From Ignavibacteriota bacterium (GTDB lineage: Bacteria; Bacteroidota; Ignavibacteria; UBA10030; SZUA-254), in contig JANYJZ010000035.1 in NCBI GenBank assembly GCA_025358305.1, positions 106,329 to 170,328 on the forward strand: a stretch of 64,000 nucleotides of DNA. The letters run 5' to 3'. The notes below the pieces were generated by a model that did not search any database, was not told where the DNA came from, and was given only the letters and a program-made list of their open reading frames with translations. Numbering within the stretch: position 1 is the stretch's first letter; each line of letters begins with the position of its first letter. The position numbers and the translations under genes are program-made. Of the stretch, positions 32,513-41,300 are shown in pieces.

Positions 32513-34633
32513 TCACTGTTTCGAACTCTCTGTCCGCTTCTGCGGCGCAGCCGGGGAGGTACCGAGGAACTTCTGCATTTCCCCGGATTCAAAGGGGCGG
32601 CCAGTGAGATCACAATACCGGTGAAAATACCCTTTCATTCCATCGACGTCGCTCATCAGATATGCACATTTACCCGCGTACGTATAGACTTCGGCGTTCG
32701 TCGAGTCGATCTCAATCGCTTTCTGGAACGAGCGAAGTGCGGAAGCATAGTCGGTCGGGCCGTTGACATAATAACTCCCGAGGTTGATCCAGGCGGGGGC
32801 CGACCTTGGGTTGATCTCGAGTCCCTTCGCCGTGACCGCAATCGCTTCGCTGTACTGGTGGAGCGTCCCGTATGTCGAACCGACGTAGAAACAGAGTTGC
32901 CAGTTCCTCATGCCGTGATCGATGGCCTTCGTGTAGTACGACAGTTCCTTGTCCTGGTCACCAAGCAGCTCATAGAGCTCCCCCATCTTTCCATAGATCC
33001 TCGCATTGTTCGAATCGCTCTGGAGATACTTGTCGCAGTACTCCAGCGCCTTTCCATACTCCTTCTTCTCCTTGTAGAGCGAAGCAAGTTCATCGTATGC
33101 GTTCTGAAAGGCATTCTTGCTCCAGAGTATCCGATCGGGGAGCATCTCAAAACGGGCGAGGGATCGTTCCTCTCCCGCATTGACGGCGATCCAGGGAATC
33201 GTACTCAAGATCGTGATGGCGCAGACGACGACGAGCGTCCTTCTTCTCAGCATCGCATCACCGATCCAGTTCGCACAGGCCAGAGGAACGAGCATGACGA
33301 GGCTCAGTTCGAACGAGGAGGCCAGGTCCCAATCCCGGCTCATCCCCAGGGCGCAATTCAGTGCGAACGTGAAGGCAAGGCTGCAACCAACAGCCAGACC
33401 GAGGAACCGCCAGGCATCATCTTTGACGCGGCCGATCTTGAGCAGCACGGTCGCGGCAAGCCCGCATGCAAGAATCGAAAAAGGGGAGAGGAGGAGAAGG
33501 ATGTTTCCGAAGTCGATGAGATGCGCCGGAGAGAAGAGCGTGTAGGCCTGTCCAGGTGTTGCGACCCGAAAGAGCGGGAGGGCGTGATCTCCGCTTCCGA
33601 TCGGGTGTTTGACCAGTGCGAGTTCCCGGTACCCGCTGATCCAGAAGAAGACGAGTGCGAAGACAAGAGCCGCGGCCAATGTAGACGCAGACCTCAGGAC
33701 TCCATCGCGGCGGTAGGTCATATAGGCAAGAAAGAGAAGCAGGGGAAGCATACTGACGCTGCCGAGATGGAGCGCAAGAAGCACGCCGAAGGCGATGGAT
33801 GGGACGACGGGGTCGATCCGCTGCCTGATGGCGTAGAGCGCCAGGGTGAAGAAAAGGAGACAGCCGAAATAGAGCCCCGTGTAGTCCTCCACGTAACCGA
33901 AAAAGAGCTGCGATCCCCCGGCACCGAGGATCGAGAGGCCCACGAGCAGTCGTTCCAACGGACCGGTGACGAGGAGTCTGGTCAGGAAGATCACGGTGAT
34001 GATCGATGCCGCGCCAAAGAGGAGGCTGGTGAACTGGTAGGCGCGGAGACTCGCATCGTCAATGCCGTACCCGTTGAAGAGACCGTAGACATTCCATATG
34101 ATGTACGCTGCGAGCGGTTCGTTCTCGAACGATGAGAGCGGGATATTCTCGGCGTTCCGAAGGGTCGGGAGCGTCCGCGCAACGAGGTTTCCGTCGCCGA
34201 GGAGATGCGTGCTTTCCCGGGCGTACCAGAAGAGAAACACCGCGATCGTCATCGCCGCGACGACCAGGAGCTTCCGCAACGGTGCACGTGTTCGTTTGAA
34301 CTTGCCATTGAGTGTACTGAGTGCAGAGAGAATTGCGCCGGATACCCGGCGGAACAGGACGGCCACCATCATCCCCACGACAGCGATCCGCACGGCAAGC
34401 GGAAAGAACGCAAGTTGGTGGGTGCCCCAATTGAAGGCGCTGGGGAACGTCATCGAACAACACTGGATCGCGATCACGGCCGCCGCACAAGCGCGCGTCA
34501 GATAGGACAGCGTGCGCTCGCCAACAGGGGTGGCCGCTTCCTGTTTGGGTGGGGTTCCTGTGGATGGATTCACCAGGATGTGCCCCGTGGAAGGAGGAGA
34601 ACGATGTGTGTCATTCGAGCATGCATGATTCAA
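32513..34633 (-). CDS. polytopic membrane protein with C-terminal TPR domain
   Basis: About 706 aa. Roughly a dozen transmembrane helices between 45 and 485, with a first extracytoplasmic loop (YARESTHLLGDGNL) of the sort seen in C-type or mannosyl-type glycosyltransferases; no clear catalytic motif is seen. Residues about 515-690 hold tetratricopeptide repeats (YGKALEYCDKYLQSDSNNA, YSEAIAVTAKGLEINPRSA, YASALRSFQKAIEIDSTNA). TTG 34633 lies at or before the predicted transcription start, so translation may begin later, for example at GTG 34573. Possibly an envelope glycosylation protein; unproven. Confidence 0.7.
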   Translation of the reverse strand: MNHACSNDTHRSPPSTGHILVNPSTGTPPKQEAATPVGERTLSYLTRACAAAVIAIQCCSMTFPSAFNWGTHQLAFFPLAVRIAVVGMMVAVLFRRVSGAILSALSTLNGKFKRTRAPLRKLLVVAAMTIAVFLFWYARESTHLLGDGNLVARTLPTLRNAENIPLSSFENEPLAAYIIWNVYGLFNGYGIDDASLRAYQFTSLLFGAASIITVIFLTRLLVTGPLERLLVGLSILGAGGSQLFFGYVEDYTGLYFGCLLFFTLALYAIRQRIDPVVPSIAFGVLLALHLGSVSMLPLLLFLAYMTYRRDGVLRSASTLAAALVFALVFFWISGYRELALVKHPIGSGDHALPLFRVATPGQAYTLFSPAHLIDFGNILLLLSPFSILACGLAATVLLKIGRVKDDAWRFLGLAVGCSLAFTFALNCALGMSRDWDLASSFELSLVMLVPLACANWIGDAMLRRRTLVVVCAITILSTIPWIAVNAGEERSLARFEMLPDRILWSKNAFQNAYDELASLYKEKKEYGKALEYCDKYLQSDSNNARIYGKMGELYELLGDQDKELSYYTKAIDHGMRNWQLCFYVGSTYGTLHQYSEAIAVTAKGLEINPRSAPAWINLGSYYVNGPTDYASALRSFQKAIEIDSTNAEVYTYAGKCAYLMSDVDGMKGYFHRYCDLTGRPFESGEMQKFLGTSPAAPQKRTESSKQ

Positions 34634-34635
34634 AA

Positions 34636-34664
34636 ATTTTACGCATATCTGCGCCCATTGTCAA
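34636..34664 (-). promoter_or_regulatory. promoter of the TPR membrane protein gene
   Basis: On the minus strand TTGACA (34664-34659), 17-nt spacer, TAAAAT (34641-34636). Transcription would start near 34629. Confidence 0.6.
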
Positions 34665-35270
34665 GCATGGTATCTTTTTCGGCCGGATCGTTCTGCGCCG
34701 GCGTACCTCTGTACGGGTCCGAATGATGCGGGGAGGAGAGAGAGGAGCGAGAACATCGATTTTTCCATGTAGTATCCGCGCTCGGAGGGGGAGAGAAGCA
34801 CCAATGTGCTCTGGCGGGCGAGCCGTGCGCACGTTGGGATACTCGCTCTGCGCGTCGAAGGGATGGACTATATTAGAAATATATAATGATACCGGAATTG
34901 CATTTGGGCCGGGCGTTCGTTATTTATCAGCCTTGATTCCGGCCCAGAAAATTTCTCTCAGAATTGAGGATGAGAACGTCCCTTGAACGAACACAGGGGA
35001 GAGAGAAAAGGTCCAATTGCTCCCGTTTTCCGTTACTTGCCTTCCGAGACCGGAATCATGCAATTTGGCACAGAACTTGACCCTTACCAGGAGGTCACGG
35101 AGGGTCACCACCCTGGCTTGGTGCGAAAAGGTTCGCACCAAAAGAGAATGCTGTTGACATCCACACCCTAGAGATGTTTGTCGCTCATTCTGATTCACGC
35201 AGGCTCTCTGTTGTCCGTGGGAGATCCACTCCGTGTGACTCCCCCGGGGATGTGCAACGACCACTAATTC
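34665..35270. other. long intergenic region, no gene supported
   Basis: About 600 nt between divergent genes. Open frames on both strands lack ribosome sites and protein-like composition. It contains a perfect palindrome (35118-35141) and a TTGACA at 35154 without a matching -10 box. Confidence 0.5.
35118..35141. repeat. perfect 10-bp-arm palindrome upstream of the respiratory cluster
   Basis: TTGGTGCGAA, loop AAGG, TTCGCACCAA. Lies about 150 nt before the porin promoter. Could be an operator or an RNA hairpin; no T run follows. Confidence 0.6.
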
Positions 35271-35299
35271 TTGTAATTAAAGATCCCGTCCACTATTTT
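35271..35299 (+). promoter_or_regulatory. promoter of the respiratory cluster
   Basis: TTGTAA (35271-35276), 17-nt spacer, TATTTT (35294-35299), with the porin ATG at 35314, so again a very short leader containing AGTGAGG. Confidence 0.55.
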
Positions 35300-35313
35300 A
35301 AAGTGAGGTAGCC

Positions 35314-36615
35314 ATGAAGCATGTTCTCCTGAGTTTCTTGACGATCGCTGTCTGTCTCATCTTCTCCACCGACAAGAGTTGGAGCATTCCGGCATTTGCG
35401 CGCAAGTACAATACGAGCTGCGCGACATGCCATAACGGCTATCCGAAGATGACGGCGTTCGGCGAGGCCTTCCGGCGCAACGGCTTCCAGTTCCCTGCCG
35501 GCACCGACCCTGAAATGACGAAGGAAGCACCTGTAAGCCTCGGCGCGGACGGGAACAAGAAAGCGTTTCCCGATGCCATCTGGCCGGGGAGCATTCCGGG
35601 GTCATCCCCGCTTTCCGTCTTCCTCAACAGCGAGATCGCGTACAACCCCAAGACCGACCCCCGATTTGACTTCGGCGGACTCGGCAACAGCATCGAGGCG
35701 GTCGCGGGCGGCACGGTCGGTGAGGACCTCTCCTTCTGGGGCCAACTCGCACTCGGCAGCGACGGTACGGTGGAACTCAACCGGATCTACCTCCTGTTGA
35801 GCAACGTCATCGGCGACAATTACAACTTCAACGTCAAGGTCGGCGCGTTCGAGCCCGGCATGTTCGCTTTTTCGACCCACCGGGCATGGCTCGAAGGGTA
35901 CTGGCTGACGACTCGGCCGTTCAGCGATGACATGGCATGGTCGATCGAAGAATACCAGCGGGGCGTAGAAGTGAGCGGCTTGATGAGCGGGCGGTTCGGA
36001 TACAACGCCGGTTTGGTGGAAGGTTTCGGCAACGCGCACTCCGACAAGGATGTGTATGCACACGTGACATACAAAGTGAACGGCCTTCCGCTCGACGGCG
36101 TCGTCGAAGGGGGAACAGCAGTGGCGAACTCGCAGCCCTATATCGATAATTCCGTCACCCTCGGTGCGTTCATCTACCACGGCAACGCGAGCATCGGTCC
36201 CGATGACGCCCAACAGACCAACAAATTCACCACCGTCGGCGGCGACGTGAACGCGTCCATGGACAGGTTCAATGTCTTCGGCGGCATCGGTGTGCGTCAC
36301 GACGAAAATCCCTTCCTCGGTACAACGGGCGTTTCGGCCAACACGACGGTCTGCTTCGCCGAGGCTGACGTGACGGTCTTCCCGTGGCTTCTCCCTGGTG
36401 TCCGGTTCGAATCGTGGAAGAGCGAGGCGATCATCGACCCGATCACCAACGAGACCGGCTCGTACACCGATAATCAGATCGTCCCCGGCATCGTCGCGCT
36501 GGTCCGGCCAAACGTCAAGATGACGTTGCGGACCTCGCTCGAGAAATTCGACTCCCGCGGCGACACGAAGTTCGACTTCGGGCAGTTCACACTCGGCCTC
36601 ACCGTGGGCATGTAG
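35314..36615 (+). CDS. outer membrane beta-barrel protein with one N-terminal c-type haem site
   Basis: 433 aa. Signal peptide at about 1-24. One haem-binding motif C36-A-T-C39-H40 right after the mature N-terminus, in NTSCATCHNGYPKMTAFGEAF, followed by a beta-rich porin-like barrel ending in FGQFTLGLTVGM. Haem-carrying barrels of this kind are known from FCB and other bacteria and are thought to assist electron transfer or assembly at the outer membrane. First gene of the redox cluster and 53 nt before the cupredoxin gene. Confidence 0.8.
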   Translation: MKHVLLSFLTIAVCLIFSTDKSWSIPAFARKYNTSCATCHNGYPKMTAFGEAFRRNGFQFPAGTDPEMTKEAPVSLGADGNKKAFPDAIWPGSIPGSSPLSVFLNSEIAYNPKTDPRFDFGGLGNSIEAVAGGTVGEDLSFWGQLALGSDGTVELNRIYLLLSNVIGDNYNFNVKVGAFEPGMFAFSTHRAWLEGYWLTTRPFSDDMAWSIEEYQRGVEVSGLMSGRFGYNAGLVEGFGNAHSDKDVYAHVTYKVNGLPLDGVVEGGTAVANSQPYIDNSVTLGAFIYHGNASIGPDDAQQTNKFTTVGGDVNASMDRFNVFGGIGVRHDENPFLGTTGVSANTTVCFAEADVTVFPWLLPGVRFESWKSEAIIDPITNETGSYTDNQIVPGIVALVRPNVKMTLRTSLEKFDSRGDTKFDFGQFTLGLTVGM

Positions 36616-36668
36616 TCTCACGCAATAGCAGTGAAACAGTACTCATCAATCATAAGGATGCAACGAAC

Positions 36669-37268
36669 ATGACAGTCAGACAGTGGAATTTCATCCTCGT
36701 GCTTCTCCTCGTCGTCGGCCTTTCGGGCGCGATCGCCGGAAACATCACGGGCAAAGTCACGGCAAAGGGCGTGAAGAATGCCGCAGACGCCGTGGTCTAC
36801 ATCGAGAAGGCGGGGGACAAGCCGTTCACGCCTCCGAAGGATCATCCGGTAATGGACCAGAAGAACCTGAAGTTCGTTCCGCACGTCATGCCGGTCGTCT
36901 TGGGCACGACGGTGGACTTCCTCAACAGCGACAAGGTCCTCCATAACGTCTTCTCCCCCGAAGCGTGCGTCGACAAGTTCAACCTCGGCAGCTGGCCTCA
37001 GGGACAGAAGAAATCCTACACGTTCAAGACGCCCGGATGCTCGGCCGTCCTCCTGTGCAACGTGCACCCTGAGATGGAAGGCTACGTCGTCACACTGCAG
37101 AACCCCTACTACGCCGTCACCGAGAAGGATGGGAGCTACTCGATCAAGGACGTGCCGGCGGGGAAGTACACCCTGAAGATCTGGCATGAGAAGCTCAAGG
37201 GAGCTTCGCAGGACGTCGCCGTGAAGGACGCGGGCGACACCGTGGCAAACTTCGAGATCAAGAAGTGA
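36669..37268 (+). CDS. periplasmic cupredoxin-domain protein
   Basis: 199 aa. Signal peptide at about 1-23. Plastocyanin-like type 1 copper site: H92 in LHNVFS, C130, H133 and M136 in CNVHPEM. The last ~55 residues (YAVTEKDGSYSIKDVPAGKY) form a carboxypeptidase-regulatory-like beta sandwich. Likely a mobile electron carrier between the bc-type complex and an oxidase or the outer membrane. Confidence 0.85.
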   Translation: MTVRQWNFILVLLLVVGLSGAIAGNITGKVTAKGVKNAADAVVYIEKAGDKPFTPPKDHPVMDQKNLKFVPHVMPVVLGTTVDFLNSDKVLHNVFSPEACVDKFNLGSWPQGQKKSYTFKTPGCSAVLLCNVHPEMEGYVVTLQNPYYAVTEKDGSYSIKDVPAGKYTLKIWHEKLKGASQDVAVKDAGDTVANFEIKK

Positions 37269-37310
37269 CGTTCCGCATCCCCTCGGGGGATGTGAAGCGC
37301 CTACTCCACC

Positions 37311-39197
37311 ATGGCTGAGAGCATTCGATTCGTCGACCCAGAGTGGCTCGACACGAACTTTCCCTGCATGGCGGCCTGCCCGGTCCACACCGAGGCAGGC
37401 CGCTATGTCGCGCTCATTGAGGAAGGCCGGTTCCGCGAGGCGTACCACGTCGCGCGGAAACCGAACCCCCTTGCCTCGATCTGCGGACGGATCTGCGCCG
37501 CCCCGTGCGAATCCTCGTGCCGCCGCGGTGAACTCGACGAACCTGTTGCCATACGCGGTTTGAAACGCTTCATCACCGAGCGCTTCGGCGTCGAGAGCAT
37601 GGTGGACCTCGAGAAGCTCAAGGAAGTGTTCGGCCAGACGGTGAAGAAGAACCACGTCAAGGTCGCCGTCATCGGCGGCGGTCCGGCTGGGCTCTCTTGC
37701 GCGCACGACCTGGCCCTCCTCGGGTACGAAGTGACCATCTTCGAGTCCCAATCGGTCGCCGGCGGCATGCTTCGGCTCGGCGTGCCGGAGTACCGCCTTC
37801 CGCGCGAGCTGATCCGCCTCGAGATCAACGCCATCCTGAGCCTCGGCGTCGAGTTGAAGGTCAACAGCGCCGTCGGACGCGACTTCACGATCGCTGATCT
37901 GCGCTCGCAAGGGTACCAGGCGGTCTTCATCGCCATCGGTGCCCACAAGAGCCGCGAACTCAACATTGAGGGCGCGGGACTCGACGGGGTCTTCCGCGCC
38001 GTCGAGTTCCTCTTGAACGTCAACCTCGGCTTTCGGGTGGAGCTGGGCCAAAAGGTCGTCGTCATCGGCGGCGGGAACGTCGCCATCGACGTCGCCCGAA
38101 CCGTTGCGCGCCAGGAGAAGATCGACATCGGGCACGTGACGGAGATCGCCGAGGCCCTCGACGTGGCTCGGTCGGCCGTCCGGTTCGGCGCGAAAGAGGT
38201 CCACATGGTCTGCCTCGAGGACTGGAACGAGATGCCGGCGAGCAAGATCGAGATCGAAGAGGCGCTCGAAGAACGCGTCACGGTCCATCCCCGCCGCGGC
38301 CCCAGCCGGATCATCGGCAAGGACGGTAAGGTCACCGGGTTCGAGACCGTCAAATGCCTCTCGGTCTTCGACGAGAACGGAAAGTTCAGCCCGAAATTCG
38401 CGTCCGGCACGGAGTCCATTATCGAAGCGGACACTGTCATCATGGCCATCGGACAATCGTCGGACCTTTCGTGGATCATGCCCCAGGACGGCATCGAGGT
38501 CACCCCACGGAACACGATCAAGATCGACCCGAAGACGCTCGCGACGAGCGCCCCCGGCATCTATGCCGGCGGCGACGTCTCGTTCGGTCCGCGCAACGCC
38601 ATCGACGCCGTCGCGAACGGGAAGAAGGCCGCCCAATCGATCCATGCCTACCTCTCGCACACTAGCGGCGCTCCCTCTCCGGAGGTCAACATGCACGAGG
38701 CGGGGATCGAGATCGTCGTCCACAATACGAAGGATTACCACAGGGACTGGGGCTACGAGACACTCTGCCGGGTGCCGATCCCCGTCCAGCCAATCGACCG
38801 CCGGATCGGCGTGTCGCAGGTCGAACTCGGCTACAACGAAGAGGAGGCCCGCCGAGAGGCCTCGCGCTGCCTCCACTGCTGGACCAATACGGTCTTCACG
38901 AAGGCGGGCGAGGACACGGGCTCCGAATGCATCCTCTGCGGCGGATGCGTCGACATTTGCCCCGAGTTCTGCATCGACATGGTGACAATAGACCGGCTTG
39001 ACGCCGACGCCGCCATGAGCGAAGTGCTCGAAGAAGAGTTCGACGTCGTCCTCCACGGCGAGTCCTCGGACGCCGTCGGCACGGTCATGATCAAGGACGA
39101 GGACCGGTGCATCCGCTGCGGCCTCTGCGCGATGCGCTGTCCCGTGGGCTGCATCACGATGGAAAGCTACACCGTCACCGAAACGATCCCCGTCTGA
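37311..39197 (+). CDS. GltD-like FAD/NAD(P) oxidoreductase with C-terminal ferredoxin domain
   Basis: 628 aa. N-terminal Cys-rich helical domain (about 19-85: CMAACPVH, ICGRICAAPCESSC) as in glutamate synthase small subunit, FAD loop VIGGGPAGLSCAHDLA (about 120-135), NAD(P) loop VVIGGGNVAIDVA (about 250), FAD end motif GIYAGGD, and two [4Fe-4S] motifs at the end (CILCGGCVDICPEFC, CIRCGLCAMRCPVGC). No glutamate synthase large subunit is nearby; position before Rieske and cytochrome b genes suggests electron input from NAD(P)H or ferredoxin. ATG near the 37311 start has only weak ribosome-site support. Confidence 0.83.
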   Translation: MAESIRFVDPEWLDTNFPCMAACPVHTEAGRYVALIEEGRFREAYHVARKPNPLASICGRICAAPCESSCRRGELDEPVAIRGLKRFITERFGVESMVDLEKLKEVFGQTVKKNHVKVAVIGGGPAGLSCAHDLALLGYEVTIFESQSVAGGMLRLGVPEYRLPRELIRLEINAILSLGVELKVNSAVGRDFTIADLRSQGYQAVFIAIGAHKSRELNIEGAGLDGVFRAVEFLLNVNLGFRVELGQKVVVIGGGNVAIDVARTVARQEKIDIGHVTEIAEALDVARSAVRFGAKEVHMVCLEDWNEMPASKIEIEEALEERVTVHPRRGPSRIIGKDGKVTGFETVKCLSVFDENGKFSPKFASGTESIIEADTVIMAIGQSSDLSWIMPQDGIEVTPRNTIKIDPKTLATSAPGIYAGGDVSFGPRNAIDAVANGKKAAQSIHAYLSHTSGAPSPEVNMHEAGIEIVVHNTKDYHRDWGYETLCRVPIPVQPIDRRIGVSQVELGYNEEEARREASRCLHCWTNTVFTKAGEDTGSECILCGGCVDICPEFCIDMVTIDRLDADAAMSEVLEEEFDVVLHGESSDAVGTVMIKDEDRCIRCGLCAMRCPVGCITMESYTVTETIPV

Positions 39198-39275
39198 CTC
39201 TGCTGCCCCCCATTTTGACGGGGGATCGCGGGCAGAAGGACACACACACGAGCGCATCAATTGACAGGAATGGTC

Positions 39276-39767
39276 ATGGACGATAAAGAAGAGAAGCACT
39301 CGAAAGAAGAGAACGCGATGAGCCGCCGGTATTTTCTCGAGATCGTCGGCGGCGGAGCCGTCTTGACCGCCGCGGTGGGAAGCGCGGTCGTCATCGGCCA
39401 ATACCTCTCCCCGAACGTCCTGAGGGAGCCGGCGCTCCGGTTCAAGGCCGGCTTGATCGAGAACTTCTCGGCGGATTCGATCACGCTCGACAAGGAACAG
39501 AAGGTCTTCATCGTCCGGGGCAAGGAAGGGTATTTCTACGCGATGTCTGCGGTCTGCACGCATCTCGGCTGCATCGCGAACTGGAAGCCCGAGGACGGCG
39601 TCGTGGCGTGCCCCTGCCACGGGAGCAAATTCAACAAGGAAGGGAACGTCGTCGACGGCCCGGCGCCCCGGTCCCTCCCGCGGTTCTCCGTCACGCTCGA
39701 CGAGCAGGGCCAGCTCGTGGTCGACAAGAGCGTCATCGTCGGCGAAGACGTCATCTTAAAGGTCTAA
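39276..39767 (+). CDS. Rieske [2Fe-2S] protein
   Basis: 163 aa. Twin-arginine-like leader [12 protein letters not shown] with a hydrophobic anchor (about 20-42). Cluster ligands C94 and H96 in CTHLGC, and C112 and H115 in CPCHGS, with C99 and C114 as the usual disulfide. High-potential Rieske subunit of a bc-type complex. ATG 39276 is chosen because AGGAA lies 5 nt upstream; in-frame starts exist at 39261 and 39270. Followed by the cytochrome b genes. Confidence 0.92.
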   Translation: MDDKEEKHSKEENAMSRRYFLEIVGGGAVLTAAVGSAVVIGQYLSPNVLREPALRFKAGLIENFSADSITLDKEQKVFIVRGKEGYFYAMSAVCTHLGCIANWKPEDGVVACPCHGSKFNKEGNVVDGPAPRSLPRFSVTLDEQGQLVVDKSVIVGEDVILKV

Positions 39768-39807
39768 CAACAATGGCTCACAGCATGCATCCTTCAGGAG
39801 TGCCGCG

Positions 39808-40518
39808 ATGAAGAACGCCCTCGATCGCATCGTCCGCTCGCAGGTCTGGCGGTCGATCTTCCGCCACGGCCTGCCCGACTCGAACCGAAGCCGGGCGGAG
39901 ACGGTGTTCTACAATTTCTTCCTCCATCTTCACCCGACGAAGGTCCGGAAGCGCTCCATTAAGTTCACCTATACTTGGGGCCTCGGCGGCATGTCGTTCG
40001 GATTGTTCATCGTCCTGGTCGTGACCGGGGCGCTCCTCATGCTCTACTACCGCCCGAGCGTGCCCCAGGCGTATTGGGACATGAAGGATTTGCAGTTCGT
40101 CGTCTCTTCGGGGACCTTCTTGCGGAACATGCACCGGTGGGCGGCCCACGCGATGGTCGCACTCGTCTTCCTCCACATGCTGAGGGTCTTCTACACCGGG
40201 TCGTACAAGCCGCCGAAGGAGTTCAACTGGGTCATCGGGGTCGTGCTCTTCGTCGTCACGATCCTCCTGAGCTACACGGGCTACCTTCTGCCGTGGGACC
40301 AGCTCTCGTTCTGGGGGATCTCGGTCGGGACGAACATGATCCATGCGATGCCGTTCGGCGTGGGGGACAAGATCGCCTTCCTCCTCTTGGGGGGCAACAT
40401 CGTGGGCGAGAACGCCCTTGTCCGGTTCTATGTGCTCCACTGCTTCGTCATTCCCGTCGTGGCCATCGTCCTGATGGCGATCCACTTCTGGCGGGTCCGG
40501 AAGGACGGGGGAGTCTAA
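39808..40518 (+). CDS. cytochrome b N-terminal (b6-like) subunit
   Basis: 236 aa, four transmembrane helices. Haem-ligand histidines appear in [21 protein letters not shown] (second helix) and in [20 protein letters not shown] (fourth helix); the quinol-site region is [17 protein letters not shown]. Split cytochrome b organisation, with the C-terminal half encoded by the next gene. Quinone is presumably menaquinone, since menG is in the window. Confidence 0.92.
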   Translation: MKNALDRIVRSQVWRSIFRHGLPDSNRSRAETVFYNFFLHLHPTKVRKRSIKFTYTWGLGGMSFGLFIVLVVTGALLMLYYRPSVPQAYWDMKDLQFVVSSGTFLRNMHRWAAHAMVALVFLHMLRVFYTGSYKPPKEFNWVIGVVLFVVTILLSYTGYLLPWDQLSFWGISVGTNMIHAMPFGVGDKIAFLLLGGNIVGENALVRFYVLHCFVIPVVAIVLMAIHFWRVRKDGGV

Positions 40519-40591
40519 CGTGACGAACGTCGAATCGCTCCCGGGACGCCCTCAGGCGGCGCGTGCATATTCTCACTCAGGGATCTGAGCC

Positions 40592-41290
40592 ATGGCCAAA
40601 GACTTCAATGTAGAACGGAATTCCGACGCGAAGAAGGTACCAAAGCGGATCGCCTTCATCAAGGACAGGACCAGAGCGCGCGTGAGGCAGGAGGAAGAGG
40701 AGATGGTGATGACCGTCCCCAACCTCGTCGCCAAGGAGATCATCGCCTTCGAGATACTCATCATCGTGCTCGTCATGGTCTCGCTCTTCGTCGACGCGCC
40801 GCTCGAGTGGATCGCCAACCCGGAGCACACGCCGAACCCGGCGAAGGCGCCGTGGTACTTCCTCGGGCTCCAGGAGCTCCTCCATTACTTTCCCCCTATT
40901 GTCGGCGGCGTCATTCTCCCAGGGCTCGTCGTCGTCGCGCTCATCATCATTCCCTACGTTCGGATCAATTTAAAGACGGATGGGATGTGGAAGGACTACC
41001 CCCAGAAGACGCTCATCGGGTTCCTCGTCTTCGTCGGTGGCGTCACCGTTGTCCTGGCCATGTTCCACGTCTACGCGATGCTCGTCCCGACGCTCCTCAT
41101 GAGCGCGCTCATGCTCGTGCCCTACTTCGTCCGGCGCGAGGGCGGCGTGATCGGCTGGCTCGGGACGCGGCCCCTCTCGTGGTGGGTGATGACCTGGTTC
41201 GTCGTCATGGCGGTCGTCCTGACGACCATCGGAACGCTCTTCCGGGGTCCCGAATGGCGTTGGACCTGGCCATGGAATGGAATCTATTGA
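40592..41290 (+). CDS. cytochrome b C-terminal (subunit IV-like) subunit
   Basis: 232 aa. A charged cytoplasmic N-terminus (1-45), then transmembrane helices with the subunit IV signature NPAKAPWYFLGLQELLHYFPP, the PxWY and quinol-site region. Later helices reach the WRWTWPWNG end. Longer than chloroplast-type subunit IV because of extra C-terminal helices. 73 nt after the b6-like gene. Confidence 0.88.
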   Translation: MAKDFNVERNSDAKKVPKRIAFIKDRTRARVRQEEEEMVMTVPNLVAKEIIAFEILIIVLVMVSLFVDAPLEWIANPEHTPNPAKAPWYFLGLQELLHYFPPIVGGVILPGLVVVALIIIPYVRINLKTDGMWKDYPQKTLIGFLVFVGGVTVVLAMFHVYAMLVPTLLMSALMLVPYFVRREGGVIGWLGTRPLSWWVMTWFVVMAVVLTTIGTLFRGPEWRWTWPWNGIY

Positions 41291-41300
41291 AGGCCCGCAG

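Noticed and set aside
34549..34986. 145-codon frame in the 34.6-35.0 kb intergenic region
   Set aside because: No ribosome site, atypical composition, and it begins inside the divergent membrane-protein gene.
36618..39620. A 1000-codon open frame antisense to the cupredoxin and flavoprotein genes, and similar long frames at 41310-43136 and 32621-34135
   Set aside because: They mirror well-supported genes on the other strand, are rich in Arg, Asp and Val as expected from high-GC shadow frames, and show no domain pattern.
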